From: Pteria penguin
Taxonomy: Eukaryota > Mollusca > Bivalvia > Pterioida > Pteriidae
Direction: 5' to 3'
DNA: 64,000 nt
Assembly: GCA_035048485.1 (NCBI GenBank)
Contig: CM068580.1
Span: 39,483,585 to 39,547,584 of the forward strand
Positions 1 to 10,558 of this stretch are shown here, piece by piece (position 1 is the first letter of the stretch; each line of letters opens with the position of its first letter). Made by a program: the position numbers and the translations under genes. Under the pieces are notes generated by a model. The model searched no databases, had not been told where the DNA came from, and worked only from the letters and a program-made list of their open reading frames with translations.

Positions 1-655
1 AGAACAACTCTTAAGTAATAGTGAAATGAAGTTTGTGTGTATAACGTATAAATTTAGAGTATCATTTGCGCATTTCGACAATTTATATCTCTTCAGTGAT
101 GCCTTAGGTCGATACTTTGGAAACCAAGATTAAATGTTTTAAGAGCAAATTATTTACTAAACTACATAAACAGATAGAAACAAATCAAAGTACTTACAGT
201 ACTGGTAGCCGGGCTTTTAGTAACTGGTCAAGTAGCAAAAGATTAAATTGGAGTTAAAATACAGTTGATAACAAATTCAAGGATAGAAGAATTTACACTT
301 ATCATTATGGAAGAACAACTCTTAAGTAATAGTGAAATGAAGTTTGTGTGTATAACGTATAAATTTAGAGTATCATTTGCGCATTTCGACAATTTATATC
401 TCTTCAGTGATGCCTTAGGTCGATACTTTGGAAACCAAGATTAAATGTTTTAAGAGCAAATTATTTACTAAACTACATAAACAGATAGAAACAAATCAAA
501 GTACTTACAGTACTGGTAGCCGGGCTTTTAGTAACTGGTCAAGTAGCAAAAGATTAAATTGGAGTTAAAATACAGTTGATAACAAATTCAAGGATAGAAG
601 AATTTACACTTATCATTATGGAAGAACAACTCTTAAGTAATAGTGAAATGAAGTT
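1..655. repeat. Tandem repeat, 311-bp unit, 2.1 copies
   Basis: The segment beginning AGAACAACTCTTAAGTAATA at position 1 recurs at 312 and again at 623, so the period is 311 bp. Copies one and two look essentially identical across the unit. The third breaks off after about 33 bp, at GAAATGAAGTTT. The array probably continues left of the window. No coding potential or known family is recognised. Near identity suggests recent duplication or ongoing homogenisation, or an assembly artefact. Confidence 0.95.
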
Positions 656-1596
656 TATCATTTGATAACTTTGGTAAAATATCTAGTGAGGCATGGCATC
701 TACCCTTGATCATGATGAAAACCATAGATTTATTACCGTTTTAAAAAGTACACTGCCCTTGTCACGCTTTATTCTCTCGATTATAAAAGATATTTCTGTC
801 ACATCCTATCGCTATAGATAGCATAAGTATGACTTTTCTTCCTGATTGGTGTATTGGTGTATAGCCGAAAAATAAAACGGCCCACACGAAAATAGAATAA
901 TTTTATGCTGAAACAGTTTATAAAAATGTCAAATTATTTGCCCTCTTGCATGTACTATCTATATCGAGAATAATTTAAACAAAAGGTGAAAAAATCTATT
1001 TTGAAATCAAAGTCGATATCCATTGTCAAAATATTACAAAGTTTGGCCGGTGTGGTAAAAGAAACGGGCTGTTTGGTGTGGACCGTTTTTTTCTTGGGCG
1101 GTTTTGACTATAACTCTCTGGATAAATTGTTTAAGAAAAATTTTACTTGCAATGGCAATCCATGGCCATTTAACCTACTCAGTTTAGCAGGATATTCTAT
1201 TTATCCTTGAAAAGTATTAAACCTACTCTGTATAGCAGGATATTCTATTTATCATTGAAAAGTTCTACAGATCTACCATAGAAATTCAACATATCTAGAT
1301 AGTAGCCGACGGTTCGAAGAGTTATGCAAGAAAAAAAATTCAATAATTGCTTTTTTTAATCATTTTTTGTCAAAATAGCAACAATTTAGACGTTATGGAA
1401 CAAATCCGAGAGAAAACCTGAAATAATACTTGGGTTTATTTGTCTCCATTCATGAACTGGCGACATTAGATTAAACTACATTTTGATTACTACTTTGTTG
1501 GAAATGACGTCGGTCTAAGAATAATGTCAGACATGGTAATTTTATTCATTTAGCCTAGAGCCAAGAAATATTGACAATTTCAAATTACCTCCTCTA
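656..1596. other. No recognisable feature
   Basis: AT-rich unique-looking sequence. A 74-codon open frame at 986-1210 has no family resemblance. A short direct repeat (TTTAACCTACTCAGTTTAGC-like, at about 1171 and 1218, each followed by AGGATATTCTATTTAT) is the only local structure seen. Confidence 0.5.
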
Positions 1597-2681
1597 CACC
1601 AGGGACGTATATATCTAAATTTAGATACACGTCCCTGTCGAGGCTAAACATCACGCGCCTCTCATTAAAGTGCAATTTCAACCTAATTGTCAAAATCTAA
1701 TTGTTTCCACTCAATTGGTGCATGTTTATACAATAAATAAATTGCCGAAAACCCGAAGTTCATATCATATCAACTGTAGATAACGAGATATTTGTGATAA
1801 GCTAATGCGCGCTGCTATATGGAACGCCATAGTTGTCTTAAGATTATGTTATTAACAATAAGTAGTCATTTCACAATAGCATGACGTCAAAACAATATAC
1901 CATTAAGTAGTTTTTATATTATATGAAGTCAAACAAATATGATGTGAGGTCGAAATAGTGCGTTATGATGTCAAAACATTACGTTATGAAGTCACAAAGG
2001 CATGTTATGGAGTCAAAATAATATGTTATGAAGTCAAAACATTACATTATGAAGTCACAAAAATACATTTTGGGGTCAAAATAGTATGTTATGAAGTCTT
2101 AGAAGTATGTTATGAAGTCAGAACATTACGTTATGAAATCACAAAAATACAGTATGGAGTCAAAATAATATGTTATGGAGTCATCGAAGTATGCTATTAG
2201 GTCACACAATACATTATGGAGTCAAAATAGTATGTTATGAAGTCATCAAACTACGTTATGAAGTCAAAACATTACGTTATGAAGTCACAAAAATACATTA
2301 TGGAGTCAAAATAGTATGTTATGAAGTCATTAAAGTACGTTTTGAAGTCAAACATTACGTTATGAAGTCACAAATGTGAATGATATTATGAAGTCAAAGT
2401 ATTTTATAGAGTAATAAAGCATGTTATGAAGTCATAGCAACACATTATGAAGTGCAATAGTAAGTCATTAAGACAAAACAGTAAGGCATGAAGCCAAATG
2501 TTAAGTTAAGGTCTTATACAGGGGCAGATCCAGGTTTTAGAGTTAAAAAAAGGGGCAAAGTCAGGCGAAGGGTATGGGGACTTCAATTGGCCGTTCTCAC
2601 TCGGAACCGCAGCTGTCATGTGAACGAAGCTTTTTTTTTTTTTTAGATATCTAAGATATTTAGATATATACGTCCCTGGTG
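1597..2681. mobile_element. Non-autonomous element with 23-bp terminal inverted repeats and internal minisatellite
   Basis: CACCAGGGACGTATATATCT at 1597 is matched in inverted orientation by AGATATATACGTCCCTGGTG ending at 2681; the arms are about 23 bp. At the left end the arm is followed by its own partial inverted copy (1620-1637), forming a hairpin. The interior is non-coding and dominated by the 21-bp repeat array listed separately. No transposase or convincing target duplication is visible. A MITE-like or other TIR-bearing non-autonomous element is the simplest reading, and the superfamily is unknown. Confidence 0.6.
1925..2500. repeat. 21-bp minisatellite (about 25 degenerate units)
   Basis: Units follow a consensus like GTTATGAAGTCAAAACATTAC, with variants GTCACAAAAATAC, GAGTCAAAATAGT and GTCATCAAAGTAC. 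Because 21 is a multiple of three, long open frames with a 7-residue period (Y-E-V-K-x-x-x) run through the array. These frames are a by-product of the period and not a gene. Alternation of two or three unit types (every second or third unit alike) suggests higher-order duplication. The array lies inside the TIR element 1597-2681. Confidence 0.9.
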
Positions 2682-3270
2682 CAGGTAACTTCAGTCTACA
2701 CGAATATACACATATACATCTCTATTTGTAATGCTACATATAATTAATGATCCAATAAAGATTCAATACGTTCTGAATATTACAATGCTAGAAATTACAC
2801 CAGATATTATGTTTTGAAGCGCAAGAACACATTGAGTGAGAAGAGGGCGATAAAACTTATAATTAGACTACCTCGCTTTGAGAATCGTGCTCGGCGGCTA
2901 TAGCCTTGGCTTATGCCTTCGGCATTAAGCCCGGCTAACAACCCTTATGTGTTATGAATTTTAGGATAAGTATACAACTATCAATACGAATTTATAGCAG
3001 TATTTTTATTTATGTTATTTATTTCTCTTTATCCACACAGTAAGGGACAGGTTGGTCAAGAGATATCGTATTAAAAATCTGATGACACAGAATCGATTTT
3101 GATTATCGGTGTATATATTTTAATGTGATCCATCATCTTATGTCTCGCTATCAGTCATTCGGATGAAACGGTGTAAATTAAAACTCCTTGCAAAAGTATA
3201 TATTGGTACATACAAAATCCCACACTGTGTCTCGGTCGAGTTTTGGTTGGAATTGCGTAAGCAATTCCAT
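2682..3270. other. No recognisable gene
   Basis: AT-rich sequence apart from a GC-richer patch at about 2880-2945 (TCGGCGGCTATAGCC, then ATGCCTTCGGCAT, a small perfect hairpin). No repeat family or coding exon is recognised. Confidence 0.45.
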
Positions 3271-3988
3271 ATGGAAAGCCAAAGGGTTCACTATTCTATC
3301 TATGTAGTTATGTATTTGTTGTTGTGAAATGCGTTATTGGGTCATTGTAAACATTGAAATGTTAATCCGTAACTTGACATTTGTAGAACATAACTGTTCG
3401 TTTACAAAATGAAGATGTCAGATGTTGTCTGTGTAAATGTACAACAAATGAATGCTTTATTCGTTCATTGTAATTCAAAATGTATATCTCCGTAATTCTT
3501 ATCTGATCTTTCGTAAATTGCAGTTGCGAGTTTTCAGAAACTTGTTATTTGTTGATCCGTGCAATGTTAGTTCGACATTCGTATTTCATCATTCGTGATT
3601 TGTTTTTCAACATTTGTACGGTAATGCACCATTATGACGACAGAGGGCGCTCACTACGGCGAATCTTTTGTGAAACATACTATAGAATCTAGAGGGATAG
3701 TGTACTTGGCGGAGTGGAGCTATGCTGTGACGTCGGCTATACATAATCTTGAAAGTTGCCATATATTTTAAAATTATGTATGAAAATTGTAGATCTTATA
3801 GCTTTTGCAATTTAGGAGTAGAGGTCTACAATTTTCACACATAATTTTAAAATATATGGCAACTTTCAACTTTCAAATGTCAAGTTACGGATTAACATTT
3901 TAATGTTTACAATGATCCAATAACGCATTTCACAACAACAAGTACATAACTACATAGATAGAATATTGAACCCTTTGGCTTTCCATAA
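3271..3988. mobile_element. Nested foldback element (two concentric inverted repeats)
   Basis: Outer arms 3271-3383 and 3874-3988 are inverted copies (for example GCGTTATTGGGTCATTGTAA on the left against TTACAATGATCCAATAACGC on the right). Inside, a second pair at 3751-3795 and 3822-3867 (GAAAGTTGCCATATATTTTA against TAAAATATATGGCAACTTTC) forms its own stem of about 45 bp around a 26-bp loop. The inner pair abuts the right outer arm, so the structure is asymmetric. The central spacer holds a CpG-bearing patch (CAGAGGGCGCTCAC at about 3641). No coding sequence. Best read as a foldback transposon/MITE, possibly one inserted beside another. Confidence 0.8.
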
Positions 3989-4105
3989 TTCCAGACCCTA
4001 GTCGATAAAATAAGCTATGGGGAACGCGTGAAACGCTGAAAATACTTCCTCGTGTATAAATAGTGCTTCGATATTTAGAAAAAGCATGATTAGATTTACT
4101 TTTAG

Positions 4106-4139
4106 TACATATAATTCATATTGTACGAGTCAATTCAAG
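4106..4139 (+). CDS. Possible GPCR exon (TM6 end), 34 nt
   Basis: An acceptor-like ATTTACTTTTAG precedes 34 nt that end at a strong donor (AAG|GTAAGT at 4140). The frame compatible with the downstream TM7 exon reads two bases, ten codons (HIIHIVRVNS) and two bases. The final AG plus the A opening the exon at 6695 makes Arg. An I-x-x-I-x-R run followed by about 28 residues before SHW matches the spacing from TM6 end to TM7 in orexin/allatotropin-type receptors. The exon is tiny and the support is positional, so this is tentative. A chance acceptor/donor pair is the main alternative. The preceding exon, which should hold the CWxP motif, is not found in the window. Confidence 0.4.
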
Positions 4140-6694
4140 GTAAGTTTGATCAGATGAGAAAATGGATGTGTCGTTATTCCATCGATTTACACGAGTTATA
4201 TTCATGCACTGGAGGACATGCAGTCTTTCCGAATACTCGACTGAAAGTCCCGAAAAAGTACGATTGACATTAATGTGTAGCTGTGCCGTAATAAGAAGTA
4301 CACCACTAGTACGTACTAGTATCCGTTGTATTATAATTAATAAAACTTGAGAATATTGCTTCTTTTTATGGCAGTGGAATTCGAAGTACTCTACAATCTT
4401 CTAAAAATAGCCAGATATTATACATGTGTAGACGTCGTTTTCCCCAAATGTACATGTACAGCGGGAGACTTTGTCCAGATTGCTAATTTCATACTACTGT
4501 CAAGGTCAAAAGTGATAAGAGAAAATGATAGCGGATTTGTTTGACAAAATCGGCAAATGAAAAGGCGAATGACTTTGATTTGCGATTTCAGGCAAAAAAA
4601 TTCAAGTCAAACTTGCTTTAAACATGACATTATAGTTCATTCGTCTGTTGCATTTCCAAAATGGACCGTCTTTCCCCATATGATCGGATGCTTAGCTGGG
4701 CCCATGGCCATGCGGATTTGACCTCGTATATCTCGGGAAGTGCTTGGAGTTTTTAAATGAAATTTGGTGTCATTGTACATTAATTCTTTATGTGTGAATG
4801 GGCGAAAGTCCGAAGGCGATGCATCAAGTCCTTCATTGTTTTTGTATGTCCTGTTCAACGCAGACCGTGTTTTTGTCAATACTGATCCTAAACATTGCAC
4901 GCTTGGTGTGTGGTCTATTGGTGGATCATGACTTTATTATCTTTGATGTACTTGACCATGCAATTCCGACCTTGAGGACTTTCAAGTCCTTCATTAATTA
5001 TAGGAAAAACATTGTGAAGCCTTGCACTAGCCGTGTTCCGCCACGTACAATCTAAAATACGAAAGTAACTAGTGTCACATGACTATGACACTAACAACAA
5101 TATACCACATTGGACATTCACGGACCCCTGAAATTCAGAGGTGAGATCAGGTGCCCGGGTGGAGTGAGGGTCCCCGTGAGAATGGTGTGAGAAGCGCAAA
5201 CAAGAAGTACTTTAATAAACAACACAGTAGGTAGGCGGTGAAAATCATCTACATTAGTGACATGAATTTCTAGTAAGAAATACATCACCAGCGTCATAAA
5301 ATATCATTGTCATTTATAGCTTGAATAATAAAAGATACTGGTTGTGGACCAGTTTCCGACTATCTTGATATTTCGCCTATTGACATGTGAATTTGCGAGA
5401 TTTTCCATGTGATTTTTGGCAAATTCATATGAAAAGTTTTAAATATTTCCAGTAACGTATCATCCAATAACTGGTTTAGCCAGGAACGATCTTCGACTGG
5501 TAATTTCTTGCAATCCCTGAATCAGTCCATAGCAAACCGTATTAAATTATTTGTTGTTTTTCAAGTACTGAACGCATGTATAAAATGCTTATTAAGTAAA
5601 ATCACTTAAATTATATACTCTGTTAATCGTTATGTAAGAAATATTCCATATACATTGCACAGTATCCGTGCATGTGATTTCAGTAAAACAAAAACCCTCA
5701 TCAGCAATAATAATTGACGAAGTTGTATTCATATGCAAATGGTTTAATAGTTACCATTAGTTGTCTTTTAACAGATAAAAACATTTTCCAACAAAAACAT
5801 TCACTACAAATAAATCTTTCTTTCTCATGAATGTTTGTTGAATATCTGAAGTGTTATACATCTCCCTCTCCAGAACAGATTGATTGTGGTAAATAACCTA
5901 AATGTGACATCTAGACAATAAGAAAAAAACTCCTTTACCGTCATTTCCCGCATCGATTAGATATAGGAGTCTGTAATTGTCTTTCTCTGAGATTTATTTG
6001 AGACTAATTTGACGCTACAAATTAAGGACCTCAAATTGTTTGTTATGATTTGTGCGTAAATACCTCTTATTTCTATTGTGACGTATAACATTTATAATCT
6101 TATTTGTTGGACCCAATTCATGTTTTTATGGTATTTGAATTTTTCGCTGTTCATAGTTTTATGAATTTTGCAAATTACATGATTGATTAATACTGCACGC
6201 GTACCTATGTTAGTGCGATTAATAGCGGTAAATGTAGTCCCACTTGTGTTAAAGCATGAGTACGCTTATATCAAATACATTACATGAACTAAACTAAAGC
6301 ACGACAGATCTAATGCTTTAATATTTCACTGCTCTGAGTTAATAATTGATTGCAGTAAATCAGATTGCAGATGCGCTAAATCACCATTTCGCTAATAATT
6401 CATCTACCTCTTTCTTGGTCCTTTTGCTCAAAAATGCGGTTGCGCAATTGTGCTTATTTCATCCAATATGTAAAATTCAAAGCAACGAGATATGTATTTG
6501 TAGCTCTCAGAACCACATTAAACGCCATTATGTAATAGGCTTAAAGTTCAACGCCATATTCTATAATAATCAGTATCTTTGTTCATGGTAAAAATACTTA
6601 TTCATGTAAGCATTCATATCATATCATTTTTTCATATGTATGCATAAAATAAACAAGAAACAGTAAGGTGCATTGCGTTTTATTTTCTTTACAG
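4140..6694 (+). other. Presumed GPCR intron, or upstream intergenic DNA
   Basis: If the small exon at 4106-4139 is real this is an intron, starting GTAAGT and ending in TTTTATTTTCTTTACAG. It contains one dispersed repeat (5060-5200). An 87-codon open frame at 4637-4900 on the minus strand, with unremarkable composition and no recognised motif, is not supported as a gene. Otherwise the sequence is AT-rich without recognisable features. Confidence 0.4.
5060..5200 (-). repeat. Dispersed repeat family R (CTTACTCCTCCCGGGCACC type)
   Basis: ACGGACCCCTGAAATTCAGA followed by GGTGAGATCAGGTGCCCGGG aligns, reversed, with 41990-42150 over about 140 bp including the flank GTGTCACATGACTATG. The same GGCACCTGGT core recurs at about 12.3, 17.2, 17.9, 22.8, 26.7, 32.65 and 35.0 kb. 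No coding capacity or clear terminal structure is seen. In my memory this core is abundant in bivalve genomes. Confidence 0.75.
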
Positions 6695-6816
6695 ATATGT
6701 TCGCGTGATACACTCTGTATCACACAACAAATGGTTGAAGACTGTGACTCTTGTATCACATTGGCTATGTTATTTCAACTCATCTGTGAATCCAATAATT
6801 TATAACTTCATGAGCG
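6695..6816 (+). CDS. Neuropeptide GPCR exon: extracellular loop 3 and TM7 (orexin/allatotropin receptor-like)
   Basis: The exon is bounded by a strong acceptor (TTTTATTTTCTTTACAG) and donor (GCG|GTAAGA). It is 122 nt: one base, 40 codons, one base. It encodes loop 3, then SHWLCYFNSS and NPIIYNFMS. This is the TM7 signature of class A receptors, with the NPxxY switch as N-P-I-I-Y. The SHWL-Y-NS--NPIIYNF pattern is typical of orexin, allatotropin and related peptide receptors; this is family knowledge. The product is a seven-helix plasma membrane receptor that couples peptide binding to G proteins. Joining to 7578 gives M-S-D-K-F-R-K-E-F-R, the expected TM7-to-helix-8 transition. The frame is uninterrupted. 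The peptide ligand cannot be told from this part, and upstream TM1-TM5 exons are not in the window. Confidence 0.88.
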
Positions 6817-7577
6817 GTAAGAAGATATGATAGTGATATGACTATACAGAACTATAATTTTATGTAAATGCATCAGATATACATGCACTAAAGTACGTTT
6901 CTTTCTGTTAAACGTTAGCTTTCAAATAAAATAGCCTTTACAAATAAAGAATTGCAAGTGCATTTTATTCCGCATTTCTGAAACGAGATTTTGTTTTGTT
7001 GTTTTGTTTTATATCCAATAGAAATGGCTTGAATATGAATACACAAGTTTTATAAATATTGGTTAAAAAAACTACATTTTAACTTTTTATCACATAATAC
7101 GAGGCATCAAAAGTGCTTTTTGTGTGAAAACTTTGATAGAATTTGAAGCATCGGTTACCCCTGGGTTTGTGATTGAGACGTCATAAAAGCGCCACACATG
7201 AAACATCACGTTAAGTGTTATCACACCTGCGTCATAAAATTACATTATAAGATAGCATGAGGACATTTATACGATGTGATAAATTAATTATACAAGTATA
7301 CCTTAAAATTCTATCATTGTCATAGATATTTCTCAGGTAGATACATACCTTTTGTCTAGACATTTTACTAGTGGTGGAATGAAAAGAAAGGAAAACAGGA
7401 AAACACAATAGATCCGTGGCAACATAATGAAGTAAAGAACGTGTCCGATGAAATATATGGAACCTACATATACCGCATAATACTGAAAGTAGTTCATTCA
7501 CTTCTCCTATCGTTTTTATTTACTGAGCATTACCATTCATCTTTTGTGTTAGATACAGTATTAAATCATATTTACAG
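6817..7577 (+). other. GPCR intron (761 bp)
   Basis: Begins GTAAGA and ends ATATTTACAG, splitting an Asp codon (G|AC). AT-rich interior. Short open frames on the minus strand (7232-7501 and others) show no family features. Confidence 0.75.
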
Positions 7578-7655
7578 ACAAATTCAGGAAGGAATTCAGG
7601 GTGGTTTGTTCGTGTCTTAGATTTGACGTCTGCAGCAAGTGTGGAGTTTCTATAT
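7578..7655 (+). CDS. Neuropeptide GPCR exon: helix 8 and proximal C-tail
   Basis: The 78-nt exon starts by completing Asp and continues KFRKEFR, the amphipathic helix-8 sequence that follows NPxxY in many peptide receptors. It then reads VVCSCL and later CSKC; the Cys residues here are typical palmitoylation candidates that anchor the tail to the membrane. The donor ATAT|GTAAGT is near consensus and leaves one T, which the 25-nt exon at 8017 completes to Ser. If the donor were not used the frame would run to a stop at 7709, so an unspliced alternative C-terminus is possible. Confidence 0.85.
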
Positions 7656-8016
7656 GTAAGTTTATGGTGCATAAAGAAATAACAGCATGCTGTAACAGAT
7701 TTAATGCATGATGCATTCATGATTTACGTTTACATTAGTTTTAAAAGTCTTAATGTAAAACCTCTCACTTTTCTCTTTCGGAATATGAACAATAATTGAT
7801 ATCAATATCATTTATCACCTTGAAATTATGATCTTTTATTTGTTTATTTATTTTTTTGTCTATTTGAAAGAGCATATTCTTTATTAATCTTAATGGAAAA
7901 ATTATTATTTTTTTCAATGCATCTTTCATAAAATTTTTTAGATTTTGCAAATGTTGATGAATGCCCAAACGTTAAAGTAGTTGAATTTAGTTGTTTTATT
8001 ATATTTTATCATCTAG

Positions 8017-8041
8017 CTTGCAAGGACTCGAGGGATCTGCG
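8017..8041 (+). CDS. 25-nt microexon of the GPCR C-tail
   Basis: Lies between a pyrimidine-rich acceptor (TATTTTATCATCTAG) and a strong donor (TGCG|GTAAGA). Its 25 nt equal two bases, seven codons (CKDSRDL) and two bases. That is the phase needed to join the exon ending at 7655 (one base left over) to the exon at 10444 (which starts with the third base of a codon). Without it, splicing 7655 straight to 10444 would read a different frame. The exact phase fit at both ends is the main support. Transcript evidence would settle it. Confidence 0.7.
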
Positions 8042-10443
8042 GTAAGACTTTGTGTAAAATCTATAAATTATAAAATCATATATCATAAGCATTTCTTGAG
8101 AAAATTCCTGTAGTATTATTCATACTACTTTGCCGTCAATAACAAATAAATCTGTTCTGTCATATGTAATACTGATGCGAAAATCTCAAGTATATGAAAT
8201 ATTTTTCGTGAATATAAACAATATAGCTAAGACTTCCTCAGCTGAGAATTTATAATTCTATATAGTGTTAGATTTTGGATTAAAGGTATTCTTCAACTCT
8301 TACCTATCCTTCTATCCCTCTCTTTTATTACTGTAAAAATGCACTAATCATGCATATACACAATATACCAAAGGTTACTGACTTCTCTACTAGGTTAGTG
8401 GGTATGCCTTTATTATACCAACCCTATATCCCTTTATGTGAAAATATGTTTTTCTCCAGAGGCTCTTCTCTTGTAAATGAATACAAAATCTTAAAGTGTC
8501 ATATAAATCTTACCTTAACAACATACACATAAAATGTTATAAAAATCTTCAATATACTCAAACCAAGTTGTTCTTACTTAGAACTTTGGACAATAGAATT
8601 TACAGAAATTACTAAATAGTTGACCAAATCATACACAATAATATTGTTACATAGAAGCTTGAAAGGACAAGGTTTACGAACTCCCTAATCGCCCTAACCT
8701 TGAAAAGCTTTTCGATATAATTGTTGTTCAACAGATCATAAGCTACATCATACAATATAAGAATACATATTTAATATATAAATTTGACATGTTTTGAAAA
8801 ATATATAAAACCATTCAAAACCCCTGAATATTCACATTAAAAGCAAAATATGAACAAAGAATGTTTATATTCTAAAATTTGAATAACAACGTTTGCAATA
8901 CCCCAAGGCTGTATTTAATCATTAATAGTTAACATATAAAATAAATATAGAACACATTTGGTAAAATTTGTTAAACATATGTACAAAATTTCTGATGAAG
9001 GATTCGAATATAACCACTCTTTATGTTAATATTACACCAACTTTCACGCGTTTTGAGACGTCAAACTGCGTCCGATGACGTTATTATATCATACAATTTC
9101 CATATGTCATTATGGCGGAAAACATACTAATATAATTATTTATTTTCATCATTCGTAAACGAAGCAAAATTTATTGTTTTTGCAAAACTCACAAAATAGA
9201 ATGGATGTTAGTCTCCCTAATTCTTTAAAAGTTCAGTATATTTCTTATGAACTTGAGAAATGCCGAAAGATAGAAAGCAAAACGCACTACAAAAAACTAA
9301 GGGCGTTCTATCACACTGTCAAAGTTGTACATTTTTAGCAGATCTTAATCATCGATATGTTCTCTATTAGTGTAAATGCACTCTTCGGAGATCTACCGGC
9401 TGTGTATGCACATAATACTTTGAGTTACTGGCTCTGTGCGCCCATACTCCAGAGATCCTGCCTATGTTTTTATTCCGAAGCAGATCTGAGAAAGCTTATC
9501 AAACTAGCTTATGTCAGCTTTTACTGTTCCTACGTGTTAACAGTACTTACTCTATATGCCCTGATTATAACATATGTACTAATGCAGCTGTATATATGTG
9601 TGGTCCCTGAAAACATGGACACACGGAATTTAGTTTACGTTAATTGCGCAATGTGCAAGCCATGATACTGCAAATGTTATAGTTAACACTTAACTGTTTC
9701 ACACTCATGCTTCACTTAAAATCTCATAAACCATGTGCTCTAGATAACATATGGGAAATACTGTAAAAGTAAATGTTAATAATTGAAAAAAGAGAGAAAA
9801 AGAAGAGGATAAAAATCATTATACGAGCTTAAATTCTCAAGGGCTCGAAAATGATTGTTTGATTTGTATATTTCAAGAAGAGAAGATGAATTTTTGTTTG
9901 AATTTGTAATTGATATGTTTTAACTTGATGAGTTTTTACTCGAATTACATCGATCAAACTAATTCATTATTCCCATAGCCCAGAAAAAGTCATTTAATGT
10001 AAGATTTGATTATTGTTATATTGTAAACATGAAATGCTGTCCAGTCATCAGAGCAAGAAACGTTTCATGGCTTCAAAGATTTTTTTTTCATTAAAAAATT
10101 CAAGGTCGGCTGAAAATTAAAATCATTGGTATGTGGCTGTTTGAGCATTTCTTAAAATAGATACTCATTTCAAAATAATAACTTGCCATCATTACAACAA
10201 ATTGAACGTTTTCTGTAAAATTGTTGCTTTTCGATCATCGTGAGAAAGTCAATATTTTCAGTTCATATATTTAGCTTCTTTTATTGTTATTTTATTTTTT
10301 CATTGCAAAAAAGGGGAATGAGTAGATTTTTCTTAGTATTACTTCCAAAATTCTTTTAACAGCTTCAGAATGAAAGGTTCAAATGTAATTTGAAGTAAAC
10401 TACATTACTAACTTCATTTAGAAAGTAGTACTATTTCTTGTAG
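8042..10443 (+). other. GPCR intron (2.4 kb)
   Basis: Starts GTAAGA and ends CTATTTCTTGTAG. AT-rich. A 102-codon open frame at 9357-9665 encodes a hydrophobic stretch but has no recognised motif or codon pattern, and is not called as a gene. An alternative in-frame acceptor exists at 10427-10428, which would add five residues to the next exon. Confidence 0.6.
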
Positions 10444-10558
10444 ACGACTGCCATTATCTGCACGAGATGGAATCAGCAGAACAAAAGAAACTTCAGACTC
10501 TGGAGCTGAGCAAACTGAAATGCTAAGAATGCGTCCAATGGAAAATTCTTTGAAATGA
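10444..10558 (+). CDS. Last coding exon of the neuropeptide GPCR (C-terminal tail and stop)
   Basis: Following the acceptor CTATTTCTTGTAG, the phase delivered by the microexon gives Arg, then RLPLSARDG, a Ser/Thr- and acid-rich stretch (SRTKETSDSGAEQTE) and a short end (MENSLK) with TGA at 10556-10558. A hydrophilic, Ser/Thr-rich tail is what is expected for GRK phosphorylation and arrestin binding. The whole tail after helix 8 is about 65 residues, within the range for peptide receptors. Another frame through this exon is also open for 27 codons, so the frame choice depends on the upstream microexon. Confidence 0.7.

Noticed and set aside
1958..2379. Open frames with a YEVK heptad-like repeat
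   Set aside because: Artefact of the 21-bp minisatellite; there is no flanking coding sequence or splice signal.
4637..4900. 87-codon minus-strand frame
   Set aside because: No family recognised and no splice or promoter context. Composition is protein-like, so it deserves a database search, but there is not enough to call a gene.
9357..9665. 102-codon hydrophobic frame
   Set aside because: It lies in the GPCR intron, has no known membrane-protein motif, and its composition follows T-rich DNA.
10444..10530. Alternative frame DCHYLHEMESAEQ for the last GPCR exon
   Set aside because: It would be used only if exon 7578-7655 joined 10444 directly. The microexon gives a phase-consistent join to the Ser/Thr-rich frame. 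Kept as a possible splice variant.
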